DNA of 64,000 nt, taken from positions 1 to 64,000 of the forward strand of contig NZ_JAGGPM010000032.1 of assembly GCF_018613835.1 (NCBI RefSeq), written 5' to 3'. The DNA comes from Arthrobacter sp. ISL-5. Its GTDB lineage: Bacteria > Actinomycetota > Actinomycetes > Actinomycetales > Micrococcaceae. The position numbers were made by a program, and so were the translations under genes. Below the pieces are notes generated by a model. It saw nothing but the letters and a program-made list of their open reading frames with translations, was not told the origin of the DNA and did not search any database. How positions within the stretch are numbered: position 1 is the stretch's first letter; every line of letters starts with the position of its first letter. Below, piece after piece: positions 25,468 to 34,518 of the stretch.

Positions 25468-25998
25468 ATGGAGAAAATTGTGCCGCCCTCGCCGGGAGAT
25501 CCTCGCCGTCCGCTCGGGCCGCGTGACCCGGGCGATGCCTGGGTGGAGGGTGACCATGGACGTTTCTGGGGCCGGTTCGGCTCCGCCGGGCTCCTGGCCC
25601 ACGACGCTGAGAAGGGCATCCTGCTGCAGCACCGCGCCACGTGGAGCGACCACGGCGGGACATGGGGGCTGCCCGGCGGTGCGCTGCACCAGGGAGAGGA
25701 CCCCGTCACGGGTGCGTTGCGCGAGGCCTTTGAGGAGGCGGCCGTTCCGGAGCAAAACGTCAGGGTGCTCTTCACCTCGGTGTTCGACGTCGGCTACTGG
25801 TCCTATACGACCGTGGCGGTGGAAGTCGTGGAGCCATTCGAACCCGCCATCAGCGACCCCGAAAGCATCGAGCTGGATTGGATCCCGGTCCACGAGGTGG
25901 CCGGCTTCAACCTCCACCCCGCGTTCGCCGCGTCCTGGCCGGCGCTCAGCGAAAAGCTGCTGGACCACCAACGGCCCCTTCTCCATGACGGGCGCTGA
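25468..25998 (+). CDS. Nudix hydrolase
   Basis: The protein has 176 residues from ATG 25468. The Nudix box is complete (GGALHQGEDPVTGALREAFEEAA: G-x5-E-x7-RE-x2-EE). An upstream GLLAHDAEKGILLQHR strand and a WGLPGGAL turn are typical of the fold. It cleaves a nucleoside diphosphate linked to another moiety; the substrate is unknown. The DksA-like gene starts 5 bases after its stop. Confidence 0.9.
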   Translation: MEKIVPPSPGDPRRPLGPRDPGDAWVEGDHGRFWGRFGSAGLLAHDAEKGILLQHRATWSDHGGTWGLPGGALHQGEDPVTGALREAFEEAAVPEQNVRVLFTSVFDVGYWSYTTVAVEVVEPFEPAISDPESIELDWIPVHEVAGFNLHPAFAASWPALSEKLLDHQRPLLHDGR

Positions 25999-26003
25999 GC
26001 GTC

Positions 26004-26357
26004 ATGGCGGACACTGAGCGGTTCCGGGTGCTGCTTGAAGAGGAACGTGCCCGGAAGCTGGCCCTGCTCCCGGCCCTCCGCGCTGACATCGCTTCGGCCA
26101 ACGCGGCCCGGCAGAACTCCAATGTGGACGACGAGCACGATCCCGAAGGTGCCACCATCGCCTTCGAACTCTCGCAGGCCTCGGCGCTGCTGGACCAAAG
26201 CAGGTCCGGGCTGGCCCAGGTCGAGGCCGCCCTGGAGCGGATCGCGGCCGGCACGTTCGGCATATGCGCGGTGTGCGGCCAGGAGATCGCCGAGGGGCGG
26301 CTGGAAGCCCGGCCCTGGACTCCGTTTTGCATCCTCCACGCGAGCGGCAAGGCCTGA
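26004..26357 (+). CDS. TraR/DksA-type zinc-finger protein
   Basis: The protein has 117 residues. The N-terminal two thirds are a charged coiled-coil (RFRVLLEEERARKLALL, then AFELSQASALLDQSRSGLAQVEAALERI). The C-terminal part is a zinc finger, CAVCGQ and FC-x2-H, with the last cysteine of the classic C4 pattern replaced by His. This layout suits binding in the secondary channel of RNA polymerase, as DksA and its relatives do. It lies directly after the Nudix gene, probably in the same operon. Confidence 0.82.
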   Translation: MADTERFRVLLEEERARKLALLPALRADIASANAARQNSNVDDEHDPEGATIAFELSQASALLDQSRSGLAQVEAALERIAAGTFGICAVCGQEIAEGRLEARPWTPFCILHASGKA

Positions 26358-26441
26358 CCACGGCGGTTCTTCATCCTGTCCTGGCAGGCTGTTCCCCACA
26401 GGGGAAGACCATCGTACGCTAGGGGCTGGGAGGTGATTGCC

Positions 26442-26630
26442 ATGCAGGCAAGCCAAGGAGACCGCATTGTCATCCACGGTAGGACGGTGGAGTCGTCGGA
26501 CCGCCACGGTGAGATTCTCGAAGTCCGCGGCCCCAACGGAACCCCGCCGTACTTCGTCCGCTTTGACGACGGGCACGAAACAATTATGTATCCGGGCGGC
26601 GACTTCACCGTCGAGCACCGAGCCACGTAG
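26442..26630 (+). CDS. DUF1918 domain protein
   Basis: The protein has 62 residues. ATG 26442 is preferred because GGGAGG lies about 8 bases upstream; GTG 26433 would sit too close. It is a small SH3-like barrel: GDRIVIHGRTVESSDRHGEILEV, then PYFVRFDDGHETIMYPGGDF. Function unknown, but the family is common in Actinobacteria, often near stress genes. Confidence 0.85.
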   Translation: MQASQGDRIVIHGRTVESSDRHGEILEVRGPNGTPPYFVRFDDGHETIMYPGGDFTVEHRAT

Positions 26631-26638
26631 CTCCTGGG

Positions 26639-27103
26639 ATGAGCGCACCCGCGGGGCGGCCCGACCGGATCCTGATTGTTATCCTGTCCATCATTGCCGG
26701 CCTCGTGGTGCTGGCGCTGGCGGCCGTCTTTTTCCGCGGCCAGCCTGAGCCGCTGGCGGAGGATACGCCGGCGGGGGTGGTGCAGCGCTATGCGGCAGCG
26801 GTCCTCGACGGCGACGAGGCCGGCGCTACCCGCTACCTGACGGAAAGTTCAAACCGGCAGTGCGGACCGGTTGACCGCACTGCAACCGACAGCCTCAGGG
26901 TGACGCTGCTATCGACGACGGAACGCCCTGAATCCGCGGACGTTCACGTTGTGCTGTCCGTCTCGAACGGAAACGGGCCCTTCGGGAACCCTGAGTACGA
27001 GACCGAGGGCGTGTTTGACCTCGTCAAGGTCAACAGCAAGTGGCTCGTGAAGACCGCCCCGTGGCAGCTCACCGTCTGTCCGGAACCCCTGGTGAAGCCG
27101 TGA
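26639..27103 (+). CDS. Membrane-anchored hypothetical protein
   Basis: The protein has 154 residues. One N-terminal membrane helix (ILIVILSIIAGLVVLALAAVFF) is followed by an extracytoplasmic domain resembling the SnoaL/NTF2-like 'lumazine-binding' fold (VVQRYAAAVLDGDEAGATRYL, then VNSKWLVKTAPWQLTVC). It overlaps the next gene by 4 bases (GTGA), so the two are coupled. Function unknown. Confidence 0.75.
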   Translation: MSAPAGRPDRILIVILSIIAGLVVLALAAVFFRGQPEPLAEDTPAGVVQRYAAAVLDGDEAGATRYLTESSNRQCGPVDRTATDSLRVTLLSTTERPESADVHVVLSVSNGNGPFGNPEYETEGVFDLVKVNSKWLVKTAPWQLTVCPEPLVKP

Positions 27104-28797
27104 GTGCTGTCCGGCCCGCGGCAGTCCAACAAACGCACTCCGCGCTGTCCACGGTCCGGCGGCTCATTGTCTACCTTCTCCTGTTTGCCCTCGTCCTCAT
27201 CGGGGCATCCGGCCTGGCCGGCCTGCTGGACCGGCTGCTGGCCGCCGGCACGGCGCTCGCAGCCAACGACGTCGGCGGCCTCGCCAGGTCCCTGGCCTTC
27301 GCGCTGGTGGGCGGGTCGCTGGCGGCCGTCCTGTGGTGGATCGTGTGGCGGCGGCTCGGCGAGGAGGCGGAGCGCGCCTCACTCGCCTGGGGGCTCTACG
27401 TTGCCGGGATCTACACGGTTGCACTGATCACCTTCTCGACCGCCCTTTTCGGCATGGTCGCGCAGCTCGTCGCGGGGGAGTCCGCGCAGTGGCGTCCGTC
27501 CCTGGCAACTGGCCTTGTGTGGGCCGGCGTCTGGGGGTGGCACCGGTGGATGTGGCTGCACCCGGGCAAAGGGCCCGAGCGCCTCAACGGCGTGCCCACC
27601 GTGGTCGGGTCGGTTTTCGGGTTCATTCTCGGCGCCGGCGGGGCGGCGACGGCCCTGGGCGGTCTTCTCGATGCAGCCGTGCAGGTGTTTGCGGTGACGC
27701 AGTCCCTGGGCAGGCCATGGTGGGTTTCCGTTGTCCAGTCGCTTGTCTGGGCGGCAGGCGGAGGCCTTGTCTGGTGGTGGCACTGGATCCGCGGCGGGGG
27801 CCGGCTCCTGTTGTCGGGGCTGGCCAACGTGGCTGTCGCCGTTTTCGGCGTGCTCGGCGGCTGCATTCTCGCGCTTTCGGGTGCGGTCACGGCCCTGTTC
27901 GTGCTGCTCCGGCTGGTGTTCGACAGGACCGATCCCATAAGCCGGCTCCTGGATCCGCTCGGGCCCGCAGTGGCGGCCGCGGCCATGGGATCACTCCTCT
28001 GGACGTACCACGCAGCGCTCGCGGACGGACGGTCAGGACAGATGCGGCAGGCAGTCCGGCTGCTGGCCTCGGGAGCCGCCCTGGTTGCCGCTGCCTCCGG
28101 GATAGGCGTGATCGTCAACGCCACGCTGGGGCTGGCCGAGACCACGCTCGCCGGGACGGACACCAGGACCCTGCTGCTGGGCGGCATCAGTGCCCTGACG
28201 ATTGGCGGTCCGGCCTGGTGGAAGGTCTGGAGTCCTACAGGCCATCCGGACGGAGCCGGGCCGGATGGTGGAGCTCCGCCGTCCGGGAAGGCAGCGGGCG
28301 GGCGGCGCATCTACCTGGTTGCGGTCTTCGGGCTCAGCGCCGTGGTGGCACTCGTGACGCTCCTGGTCATCGGCTACCAGGCCTTCGAATATCTGCTTGA
28401 TGGCGCAAACCGGGGGAGCCTCGCCGGGCGGGTGCGGGCACCGCTCGGCCTGCTGGTGGCCACCGGCCTCGTGGCCGGCTATCACTACGGCGCGTGGAAG
28501 CGGGAACGCTCAGCCCTGCCGCCGGGACCGCCGCCCCAGCGGCGCACCATCGGGCACGTCATCCTGGTGACAGGCTCCGACCCCGCGCCCTTGTCCCGCG
28601 TCATCAGCGAGGCGAGCGGGGCCAGAATCACCGTATGGAAAAGGGCCGACGGCGGTCCGGCTGGCTCGGGCGGACCCGACCAGCCGGACCCCGGGCAACT
28701 GGCAAGGGCGCTGGAAGGTGTCAGCGGCGAGCGCGTGCTTGTGGTCATCGGACCGGATGCCCGGATCGACGTCGTTCCCTTGGCGGGCGGCGAGTAG
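27100..28797 (+). CDS. DUF5671-type polytopic membrane protein
   Basis: The protein has 565 residues. GTG 27100 overlaps the stop of the upstream gene. It has about twelve hydrophobic segments in repeated groups. Each repeat has a helix pair followed by a WR/WKR turn (WWIVWRRLGEE, WGWHRWMWLHP, WWWHWIRG, YHYGAWKRERS), which fits DUF5671 domains arranged in tandem. The C-terminal about 90 residues are soluble (ILVTGSDPAPLSRVISEASGARITVWKRAD) and may be a regulatory domain. Role unknown. Convergent with the SulP gene, 8 bases apart. Confidence 0.75.
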   Translation: MSAVRPAAVQQTHSALSTVRRLIVYLLLFALVLIGASGLAGLLDRLLAAGTALAANDVGGLARSLAFALVGGSLAAVLWWIVWRRLGEEAERASLAWGLYVAGIYTVALITFSTALFGMVAQLVAGESAQWRPSLATGLVWAGVWGWHRWMWLHPGKGPERLNGVPTVVGSVFGFILGAGGAATALGGLLDAAVQVFAVTQSLGRPWWVSVVQSLVWAAGGGLVWWWHWIRGGGRLLLSGLANVAVAVFGVLGGCILALSGAVTALFVLLRLVFDRTDPISRLLDPLGPAVAAAAMGSLLWTYHAALADGRSGQMRQAVRLLASGAALVAAASGIGVIVNATLGLAETTLAGTDTRTLLLGGISALTIGGPAWWKVWSPTGHPDGAGPDGGAPPSGKAAGGRRIYLVAVFGLSAVVALVTLLVIGYQAFEYLLDGANRGSLAGRVRAPLGLLVATGLVAGYHYGAWKRERSALPPGPPPQRRTIGHVILVTGSDPAPLSRVISEASGARITVWKRADGGPAGSGGPDQPDPGQLARALEGVSGERVLVVIGPDARIDVVPLAGGE

Positions 28798-28805
28798 CAG
28801 GGGAG

Positions 28806-30506
28806 TCATTCGAGTCCCATCGTCTTCTTGTAGCTGCGTACGGCGCTATGGATGGTCGGAAAGAAGTGGTCCGGTCCGAACCTGCTGCTGACCCCGAACT
28901 TGATCATGCGGTCCTTGATGGGCCCCTTCATCTCAGCGAACACCAGGCTGGTTCCGAGTCGGGCCAGTTCATCGTCCAGCCGGACGAGCTCGTCCAGTGC
29001 GGTGGTGTCGAGATCAGTGATCGGCTCCGCTGCGACGATCACCCAGCGCACCGGACCCGGCGCATTGTTTACGAGGCTCCGGATGTGCTCGGCGAAAACT
29101 TCCCCGTTCGCAAAGAAGAGCGGAGCATCAAAGCGCGCCACCACCAGAGCGGGCACACGCTTGCCCTCCGGATGCCTGGTCAGATCGTGAAAGCCGGGAA
29201 CGCCGTCGAGGCCGCCCAGCTCGGTGCGGTAGGGATCCCACGCACGGCGGACAAACGCGATCAAGGACAGGGCAATGGCCAGGATAATGCCTTCAAGGAC
29301 GCCGATGAAGGCTACGCCCAAGAACGCCGCGAGCAGCAGCAGCGTTTCAAGCCGGCTCATCCTGACCAGCCGCAGAACCGTTCGGACATCCACGAGTGAT
29401 GAGGCCGCCACGATCACGACGGCAGCGAGCGTGGCTGTCGGCAGGAAGGCAGTCACGTTCGGTGCGGCCACCATGAAGAGCGTTACCAGTCCGGCTGCGA
29501 CGATGCCGCTGAACGGGGTGCGCGCTCCGGCGTCGATGGCTATGGGCGTCCGAGACGAACTCCCGCAGACGGGAAACCCGCCCAACATCCCGCTGGCTGC
29601 GTTGGCGATGCCCAATGCGCCCATTTCCTGGTTGCCGCCGCTGCGGCCGCCGCTGTGCCCGGCCAAGCTCTTGGATAGCGCGGAGGTATCAACGAACGCA
29701 ATCAGCGCAATTCCCGCCGCCGGTCCGATCAGGCCCACCACCTCATCCGCGCTGACGCCGCCCAAAGCAGGTGCCGGAAGCCCCGGCGGCAGGGCACCGA
29801 CCATGGCCAGGCCGGGTCCCGCCTCAAAGGCTGCGGCGACGGCGGTGGACGCCGCCACTGCCAGCAGAACCTCCGGTACGTTCCACGGGAGGAAGCGGCC
29901 GGCAATGATGATGGCCAGCGTTCCCGCACCGAACAGCACGGCGATGGGGTTGACGGATCCCTGAAGGACGGCATCCACGGTGGCTGCCGCCCTGTCCGGG
30001 AGCGGTCCTCCCGGAACCGTGATCCCGAGCAGCCGTGGAACCTGGCCCACGATGACGGCCAGGGCGATGCCGTTGAGGTAGCCGACCCGTATGGGCTTCG
30101 AGAGCAGCCCGGTCACGAACCCGAGCCGGAAAATCCGGCCGGCGATGAGGAACACGCCGATCAGGATGGCGAGTACACCTGCCAGTGCGACGGCATGCGC
30201 GGGTTCATGGCCCGCCAGCGGCAGGACAGCCGCTGCGATCATGGGAGCGAGCGATGAATCCGGGCCGATGATGAGCACCCGTGAGGGGCCGAAAAGGGCA
30301 TAGAAGAGCATGGGAACTATCGAGGCATATAGGCCGTTGACGGCCGGCAGGCCAGCCGCCTCGGCGTACGCCATCCCTGCAGGGATCAGCGCCGCGCTTA
30401 GTGCCGCTCCGGCGGCAAGATCGGACTTCAGCCAGGACCACTTATAGCTCCGGGCAAGGTGGACCCCCGGTACGGCATTCTTGATCCAGTCGCGGCTCAG
30501 GCGCAA
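28806..30506 (-). CDS. SulP-family anion transporter with STAS domain
   Basis: The protein has 566 residues. The membrane domain opens with DLAAGAALSAALIPAGMAYAEAAGLPAVNGLYASIVP and has about 12-14 helices. The SulP signature GNQEMGALGIANAASGMLGGFPVCGSSSRT is present. A C-terminal STAS domain (about 450-560) contains VRWVIVAAEPITDLDTTALDEL. The family moves sulfate, bicarbonate or other anions, and the substrate is not readable. The exonuclease-type gene lies 26 bases upstream on the same strand and may share its transcript. Confidence 0.92.
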   Translation of the reverse strand: MRLSRDWIKNAVPGVHLARSYKWSWLKSDLAAGAALSAALIPAGMAYAEAAGLPAVNGLYASIVPMLFYALFGPSRVLIIGPDSSLAPMIAAAVLPLAGHEPAHAVALAGVLAILIGVFLIAGRIFRLGFVTGLLSKPIRVGYLNGIALAVIVGQVPRLLGITVPGGPLPDRAAATVDAVLQGSVNPIAVLFGAGTLAIIIAGRFLPWNVPEVLLAVAASTAVAAAFEAGPGLAMVGALPPGLPAPALGGVSADEVVGLIGPAAGIALIAFVDTSALSKSLAGHSGGRSGGNQEMGALGIANAASGMLGGFPVCGSSSRTPIAIDAGARTPFSGIVAAGLVTLFMVAAPNVTAFLPTATLAAVVIVAASSLVDVRTVLRLVRMSRLETLLLLAAFLGVAFIGVLEGIILAIALSLIAFVRRAWDPYRTELGGLDGVPGFHDLTRHPEGKRVPALVVARFDAPLFFANGEVFAEHIRSLVNNAPGPVRWVIVAAEPITDLDTTALDELVRLDDELARLGTSLVFAEMKGPIKDRMIKFGVSSRFGPDHFFPTIHSAVRSYKKTMGLE

Positions 30507-30532
30507 GGGCCCCCCTCGGAGAAGCCGTCACA

Positions 30533-31237
30533 TCATGAAACGGGTTGCGCCTTGATCGGTGAACGGTCCTGGCCGTACTCGGCCGTAATCAGAATCGGAA
30601 GGTGGTCCGATTTGCCCCGCGGCAGCGTCTCGACGCTCTCGATGTCCAGACCCAGGGACGTGGCGAAGTCAAAGTGGCCCTTGAAGACCTTGTACCGCGT
30701 ATACGTCCTGCGGTCACTCAGGGACAGCGCGTAGCCGGAGTCCTTCATGTGCGCGTGGAGGTTCTTGGTGAAGAACGGGTAGTTGAAGTCTCCGACCATC
30801 AGGGTCATGAGGCCCTCGCCCATGCTCAGCAGTTCCGCGTGGGCCGCATGGATCTGCTTGCGGCGCAGCGAATTCGACGCGGTGAGCGGGGCCGCGTGGA
30901 ACGAGCCGATGACCAGTTCATGATCCGTTGCGTTGTCCACCATGCGCGTCCCGATCAGGCGCTCGTGGGCAGGTGCCATCACGCGGTCGTGCATGGACTT
31001 GTGCAGGGCGAACGTCTTGGTTTCCAGCGCCGTGAACCGGTCGGTGCGGTAATAGATTGCCAGGCCCAGCCGGTTGCCCTTGGTGGAGTCGGCCAGATGG
31101 AGCGGGCCGAGCGTGTCCGGCAGCTCCGCGGCATCGCATTCCTGCAGGCACAGGACGTCTATCCCGAAGTTGCGGGTCAGACTGACCAGTTCGCCGCTCG
31201 CCTTGTGCTTGCGGAGGTTGTAGCTAATTACTCTCAT
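30533..31237 (-). CDS. Endonuclease/exonuclease/phosphatase family protein
   Basis: The protein has 234 residues and starts at ATG 31237. It has the full EEP-fold set: SYNLRKH (Asn), LCLQECDA (metal-binding Glu), RMVDNATDHELVIGSFHAAP (His), VGDFNYPF (Asp, Asn) and KSDHLPI (Asp, His). Members cut nucleic acids, phospholipids or other phosphodiesters. There is no signal peptide. It lies upstream of the SulP gene on the same strand. Confidence 0.88.
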   Translation of the reverse strand: MRVISYNLRKHKASGELVSLTRNFGIDVLCLQECDAAELPDTLGPLHLADSTKGNRLGLAIYYRTDRFTALETKTFALHKSMHDRVMAPAHERLIGTRMVDNATDHELVIGSFHAAPLTASNSLRRKQIHAAHAELLSMGEGLMTLMVGDFNYPFFTKNLHAHMKDSGYALSLSDRRTYTRYKVFKGHFDFATSLGLDIESVETLPRGKSDHLPILITAEYGQDRSPIKAQPVS

Positions 31238-31326
31238 CAGTGGAACACCTCTTCCGAGGGCTGCTAGAAGGACCAGTCTCCGAGTCTACCCAGAACATCA
31301 TATGGAGATCGGGAAACTTAAGCGCG

Positions 31327-31363
31327 CGTCCGGCGCCGCCAAAACAGCGTGCGACGCCGGACG
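31327..31363 (-). terminator. Hairpin downstream of the carbohydrate-binding gene
   Basis: Arms 31327-31335 and 31355-31363 (CGTCCGGCG and complement) pair perfectly with a 19-base loop, 37 bases past the stop at 31400. Probable end of the five-gene minus-strand operon. Confidence 0.45.
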
Positions 31364-31399
31364 GGCACCTCGCCCGCTGCCTGCCTTATGCGGGACCTG

Positions 31400-32998
31400 T
31401 TACCTTCCGCCAGGGCCGTGGGCCTGCGTGTATTCGCCGGCAGTGACGGTGCCGAGTTTCGCCGCGCCGTCAAGGGAACCCTCGCCCAGACCGGACTCAA
31501 CCTGGGCTGTGCCCCCGGTGTACACCGTGTATTCCTTGCCGGCCTCGATGGCTGCGGAGGAGAAGACCAGCGATGCCGCCGACTTGGCCGTGACGAACGT
31601 GGCCACGAGCTTTCCGTCGGCGTCCGCCAGCTGCACGGTGGTGCCGGCCGGCTGGGTCGAGCCGAAAGTGACCTGCACGCCGGACTGGGTGGACGAGGAT
31701 CCGGGGGTCACGGCCATGCCGGAACTTCCGGCCGCCGCCAGGGTTCCGCCGCTGACTGCCAGCTCACCGTTGACGTCCAGGGCGCCGTTGCCGTCGTTCT
31801 CGGGTCCGTTGACCAACACCGTGCCGCCGGAAATCGTGGCGTTGCCGTTCGAATCCAGGCCGTCCCCCTGGGAGTTGATGGTCAGCGAGCCGCCGGAAAC
31901 GTCCACGGTGTAGTCGCCGACCGACTCGCCGCCGCCGGGTCCGCCGCCCATCCCGCCGGCCTGCGCTCCGCCCTGGGCACCAGACTGGGCGCTGGACTGG
32001 GCGCTGGAGGAGCTCCCGCCCGAGGCATTGACCCCGTCGTCGTTCGCCGTGACGGCCACCGTCCCGCCGCTGACGGCGATGTGCTGCGCCTCGAGGCCCT
32101 CCTCGGACTCGGCCACCGTCACGGTGCCGTTCGTGATGGCCAGCTGGTTCTGCGCCTTGATGCCGTCATCGCCCGCGGTGACCGTGATCTTGCCGCCGTT
32201 GACCAGCAGCCAGCCGCGGCCGTCGTCGGTGTCGTTGTCCGACTTGAAGCCGTCTCCGCCGGCGGTCACCTGGTAGGCGCCATCCAGCAGCACGGCGTAG
32301 TCCTTTCCCTTGATGCCGTCGTCGGCGGCCTGGACGGTGACATTGCCGGCGGCCAGCACCAGGCCGTCCTTGGACACGATGCCGTCGTTGTACTGGCCGT
32401 TGACTGCCAGCGAACCCGTTCCTGCCAGGGTGAGGTCGGCCATGGAGTACAGGGCGGCGTTGGGCGCGTCGGTGCCCTGGTCCGTGTACGTTGCCGCGTC
32501 CTTGAGCGAGTTGGTGCTGCCGTCCTCCAGGAACAGGATGGCCTCGTTGGCGCTCCGGACGACGAACGGCGAACCAGTGGAACTTTCGACTGTCACGCCG
32601 TCGAGGATTACGCGGACAACATCCTCCTCACCGGCGGCGATGACCACTTTGCCGTCGGTGAGCGCGCCGGAGAGCCGATAGGTGCCGGCCGCCGTGATGG
32701 TGACGGTGTCGCCGTCGACCGTCACCGCGCCGGAAGCCGAGTCCGCAACGCTGCTGGCGCCGTCCTTGAGCGTGACTGCCACCTCAGTGGCGGCGTCCCA
32801 GGTGAGGTCGTCGGCGTCGTAGTGGGTGTCCTCGGAGATGGACGCGGCAGTCACCATCTGCGTGGTTGCCGAGGTGCCGGCCTGGCCGGTGGAGCCTGCG
32901 GTTCCGCTGGTGGCCGCTGTCCCGGAGGCGGAGCACCCGGCGAGGGTGAGGGCCAGGGCGAAAGCGGCCACGGAGAAGGTCTTGTTGAATTTGCGCAT
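31400..32998 (-). CDS. Carbohydrate-binding beta-helix lipoprotein (Cthe_2159/DUF4353-like)
   Basis: The protein has 532 residues. Signal MRKFNKTFSVAAFALALTLAGC ends in lipobox LAGC, so it is exported and lipid-anchored. The rest is a right-handed beta-helix built of repeats with Gly-Asp turns: YNDGIVSKDG, DDGIKGKD, GDGFKSDNDTDD, DDGIKAQN, EEGLEAQ, DDGVNAS, GDGLDSNG. This turn pattern is that of the Cthe_2159 family, whose founder binds acidic polysaccharides. A GMGGGPGGG insert interrupts the helix. Last gene of a minus-strand run with the VTC, DUF4956, GT2-GtrA and phosphodiester glycosidase genes; its start lies 70 bases after the VTC stop. Confidence 0.85.
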   Translation of the reverse strand: MRKFNKTFSVAAFALALTLAGCSASGTAATSGTAGSTGQAGTSATTQMVTAASISEDTHYDADDLTWDAATEVAVTLKDGASSVADSASGAVTVDGDTVTITAAGTYRLSGALTDGKVVIAAGEEDVVRVILDGVTVESSTGSPFVVRSANEAILFLEDGSTNSLKDAATYTDQGTDAPNAALYSMADLTLAGTGSLAVNGQYNDGIVSKDGLVLAAGNVTVQAADDGIKGKDYAVLLDGAYQVTAGGDGFKSDNDTDDGRGWLLVNGGKITVTAGDDGIKAQNQLAITNGTVTVAESEEGLEAQHIAVSGGTVAVTANDDGVNASGGSSSSAQSSAQSGAQGGAQAGGMGGGPGGGESVGDYTVDVSGGSLTINSQGDGLDSNGNATISGGTVLVNGPENDGNGALDVNGELAVSGGTLAAAGSSGMAVTPGSSSTQSGVQVTFGSTQPAGTTVQLADADGKLVATFVTAKSAASLVFSSAAIEAGKEYTVYTGGTAQVESGLGEGSLDGAAKLGTVTAGEYTQAHGPGGR

Positions 32999-33068
32999 GG
33001 GCGTTTCCTTAAAATCTGATGTGATGCGGGGAGGGGTTTTGGGGGCACTTCGAACAGGCGGGCGCCGG

Positions 33069-33854
33069 TCAGGCCACGGGAGTCAGCAGCATGGTGCGCC
33101 GGAGGGTCCGGCTCCAGCGGTTGGCCGGCAGCTGCGGGTTCAGGGCGGCCATTCCGGTGGCAAATTTGGAAATCCTGCAAGGCCGGATGCCGTGCTGCCA
33201 CAGGTGCCGGTCCAGCGGCCCGGCGCCTGAACCGGACTTCGTCTCGAGCACCACGCTGCCGTCAAGGACCTGCGGGCTGCCTCCCTGGCCCTGCCAGGTG
33301 ACGTCTGCATCTATGGTTGCCCTGCTGCCTGATTCGGGGAGGAAGAGCGTGATCCGCCGGTACCGGGTCTCAAGCACCGGGCTGAGCGGGCCGGCCGGAA
33401 CGTCGCCGATGGCGGCCGCGAGGGTCTCGTTGACGTAGTCCAGGCCCTCCGCCGTCATGCGGGCCCGGTCCTGCAGGTCATACGGGATGCGTTCCTTGAC
33501 CGTGGCTTCCCTGGCGCCCTCGGTCTTGACTTCCAGGAAGCTGAGCCTGCTGTCCACATAGGTCCTCGTGCGGATCTTGTAACGGCGACGGCGACGGCGG
33601 CCGCGGGCCGCCAGCATGTAGCTGTCGAGCTGCGGGGTGCCGAAGTAGACGGAGTCGTAGGCGAAGGACCGGATGCCATCCATCTCCAGGACGCGGACCT
33701 GGCCGGTGAAGGACGCCAGGGCCTGCCTGGCAGACTCGACGGGGACCACGTATTTCCGGTCCACGCGGGTCTGGAGCGCAGCCTCGGAGTTGAGCTCTTC
33801 GAGGCCGACCGGCGGCAGCTGGGAAAGGCCGCTGAACTGGATGCCGCCGCTCAT
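33069..33854 (-). CDS. VTC domain polyphosphate polymerase
   Basis: The protein has 261 residues. It is a triphosphate-tunnel fold of the VTC4 type without an SPX domain: DRKYVVP, VYFGT, KIRTRTYVDS, SFLEVKTE (acidic metal ligand), VLETRYRRITLF, TIDADVTW, VVLETKSG and SKFATGMA. Basic and acidic residues alternate as expected for a tunnel that binds triphosphate. In yeast the VTC complex makes polyphosphate from ATP and threads it across a membrane using a separate membrane subunit. Here the overlapping DUF4956 membrane protein would be a candidate for that role (inference). Confidence 0.87.
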   Translation of the reverse strand: MSGGIQFSGLSQLPPVGLEELNSEAALQTRVDRKYVVPVESARQALASFTGQVRVLEMDGIRSFAYDSVYFGTPQLDSYMLAARGRRRRRRYKIRTRTYVDSRLSFLEVKTEGAREATVKERIPYDLQDRARMTAEGLDYVNETLAAAIGDVPAGPLSPVLETRYRRITLFLPESGSRATIDADVTWQGQGGSPQVLDGSVVLETKSGSGAGPLDRHLWQHGIRPCRISKFATGMAALNPQLPANRWSRTLRRTMLLTPVA

Positions 33855-34492
33855 GCCACACCTGCCGGCGCCAGCGTTGCCTGCACTGCGGTTGCCTGCA
33901 CGGGATGCGCTTCGTGGGGCTGAAGGCTTTCGTGGAGTCCCGGGGTGCGGGGAATGTATGCGTAGCGGACGTTGACGATGGTCTTGTCGTTGACCAAGTC
34001 CAGTTCCTGGACAGTGACCGTGTGGACTTTCGCGCCCAGGACTTCCTCGAGGCGGGCCGTCAGCTCGTCCTCGCGGGCGATGGCCCGGTCCAGCACTACT
34101 GTTTGGTGGCGGTATGAGGGCAGGACCCGCTTGTGGTCACCGAGGTACATCGCGGCCAGGACAAGTCCCATGAGGGAGAGCGTGAGCCACATCGGTTCGA
34201 CGCCGATGCCGGCAATCAGGCCCAGGGCCAGTGCCGAGAAGTAGTAGGCAACTTCGTGCTGGGCGAGTTCCGTGGAACGGAGCCGGATGATGGAGAGCAC
34301 CCCGAAGAGGCCCAGCCCCAGGCCCACGCCGGCTGCCGAGCCGGAGAGCGCGGTGGCCACGGCCAGGACGCCGATGTTCATGCCCAGGTATGACACCGCA
34401 AGGTCGCGGCGCCGGTGACGCCGGACGTACAGGGCGAAGGTGAGGAGGCAGATGGCGGCGACATCTGCGGCCATCAGGATGAAGTGGTTCAT
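33851..34492 (-). CDS. DUF4956 membrane protein
   Basis: The protein has 213 residues. The N-terminal half has four hydrophobic helices (MNHFILMAADVAAICLLTFAL, YLGMNIGVLAVATALSG, AYYFSALALGLIAGIGV, LTLSLMGLVLAAMYLG) linked by the conserved FGVLSIIRLRSTELAQHEVAYYF loop. The C-terminal 80 residues are soluble (LDRAIAREDELTARLEEVLGAKVHTVTVQELDLVNDKTIVNVRY). DUF4956 genes occur next to VTC-type polymerases and CotH proteins in many bacteria. It overlaps the VTC gene by 4 bases (ATGA), implying a complex. Confidence 0.85.
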   Translation of the reverse strand: MNHFILMAADVAAICLLTFALYVRRHRRRDLAVSYLGMNIGVLAVATALSGSAAGVGLGLGLFGVLSIIRLRSTELAQHEVAYYFSALALGLIAGIGVEPMWLTLSLMGLVLAAMYLGDHKRVLPSYRHQTVVLDRAIAREDELTARLEEVLGAKVHTVTVQELDLVNDKTIVNVRYAYIPRTPGLHESLQPHEAHPVQATAVQATLAPAGVA

Positions 34493-34518
34493 GGGGTTTT
34501 CCGGAATCTCGTGGTGGA

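Noticed and set aside
31349..33019. 556-residue plus-strand frame opposite the beta-helix lipoprotein
   Set aside because: The minus-strand gene has a signal peptide, lipobox and repeat turns, while this frame has none.
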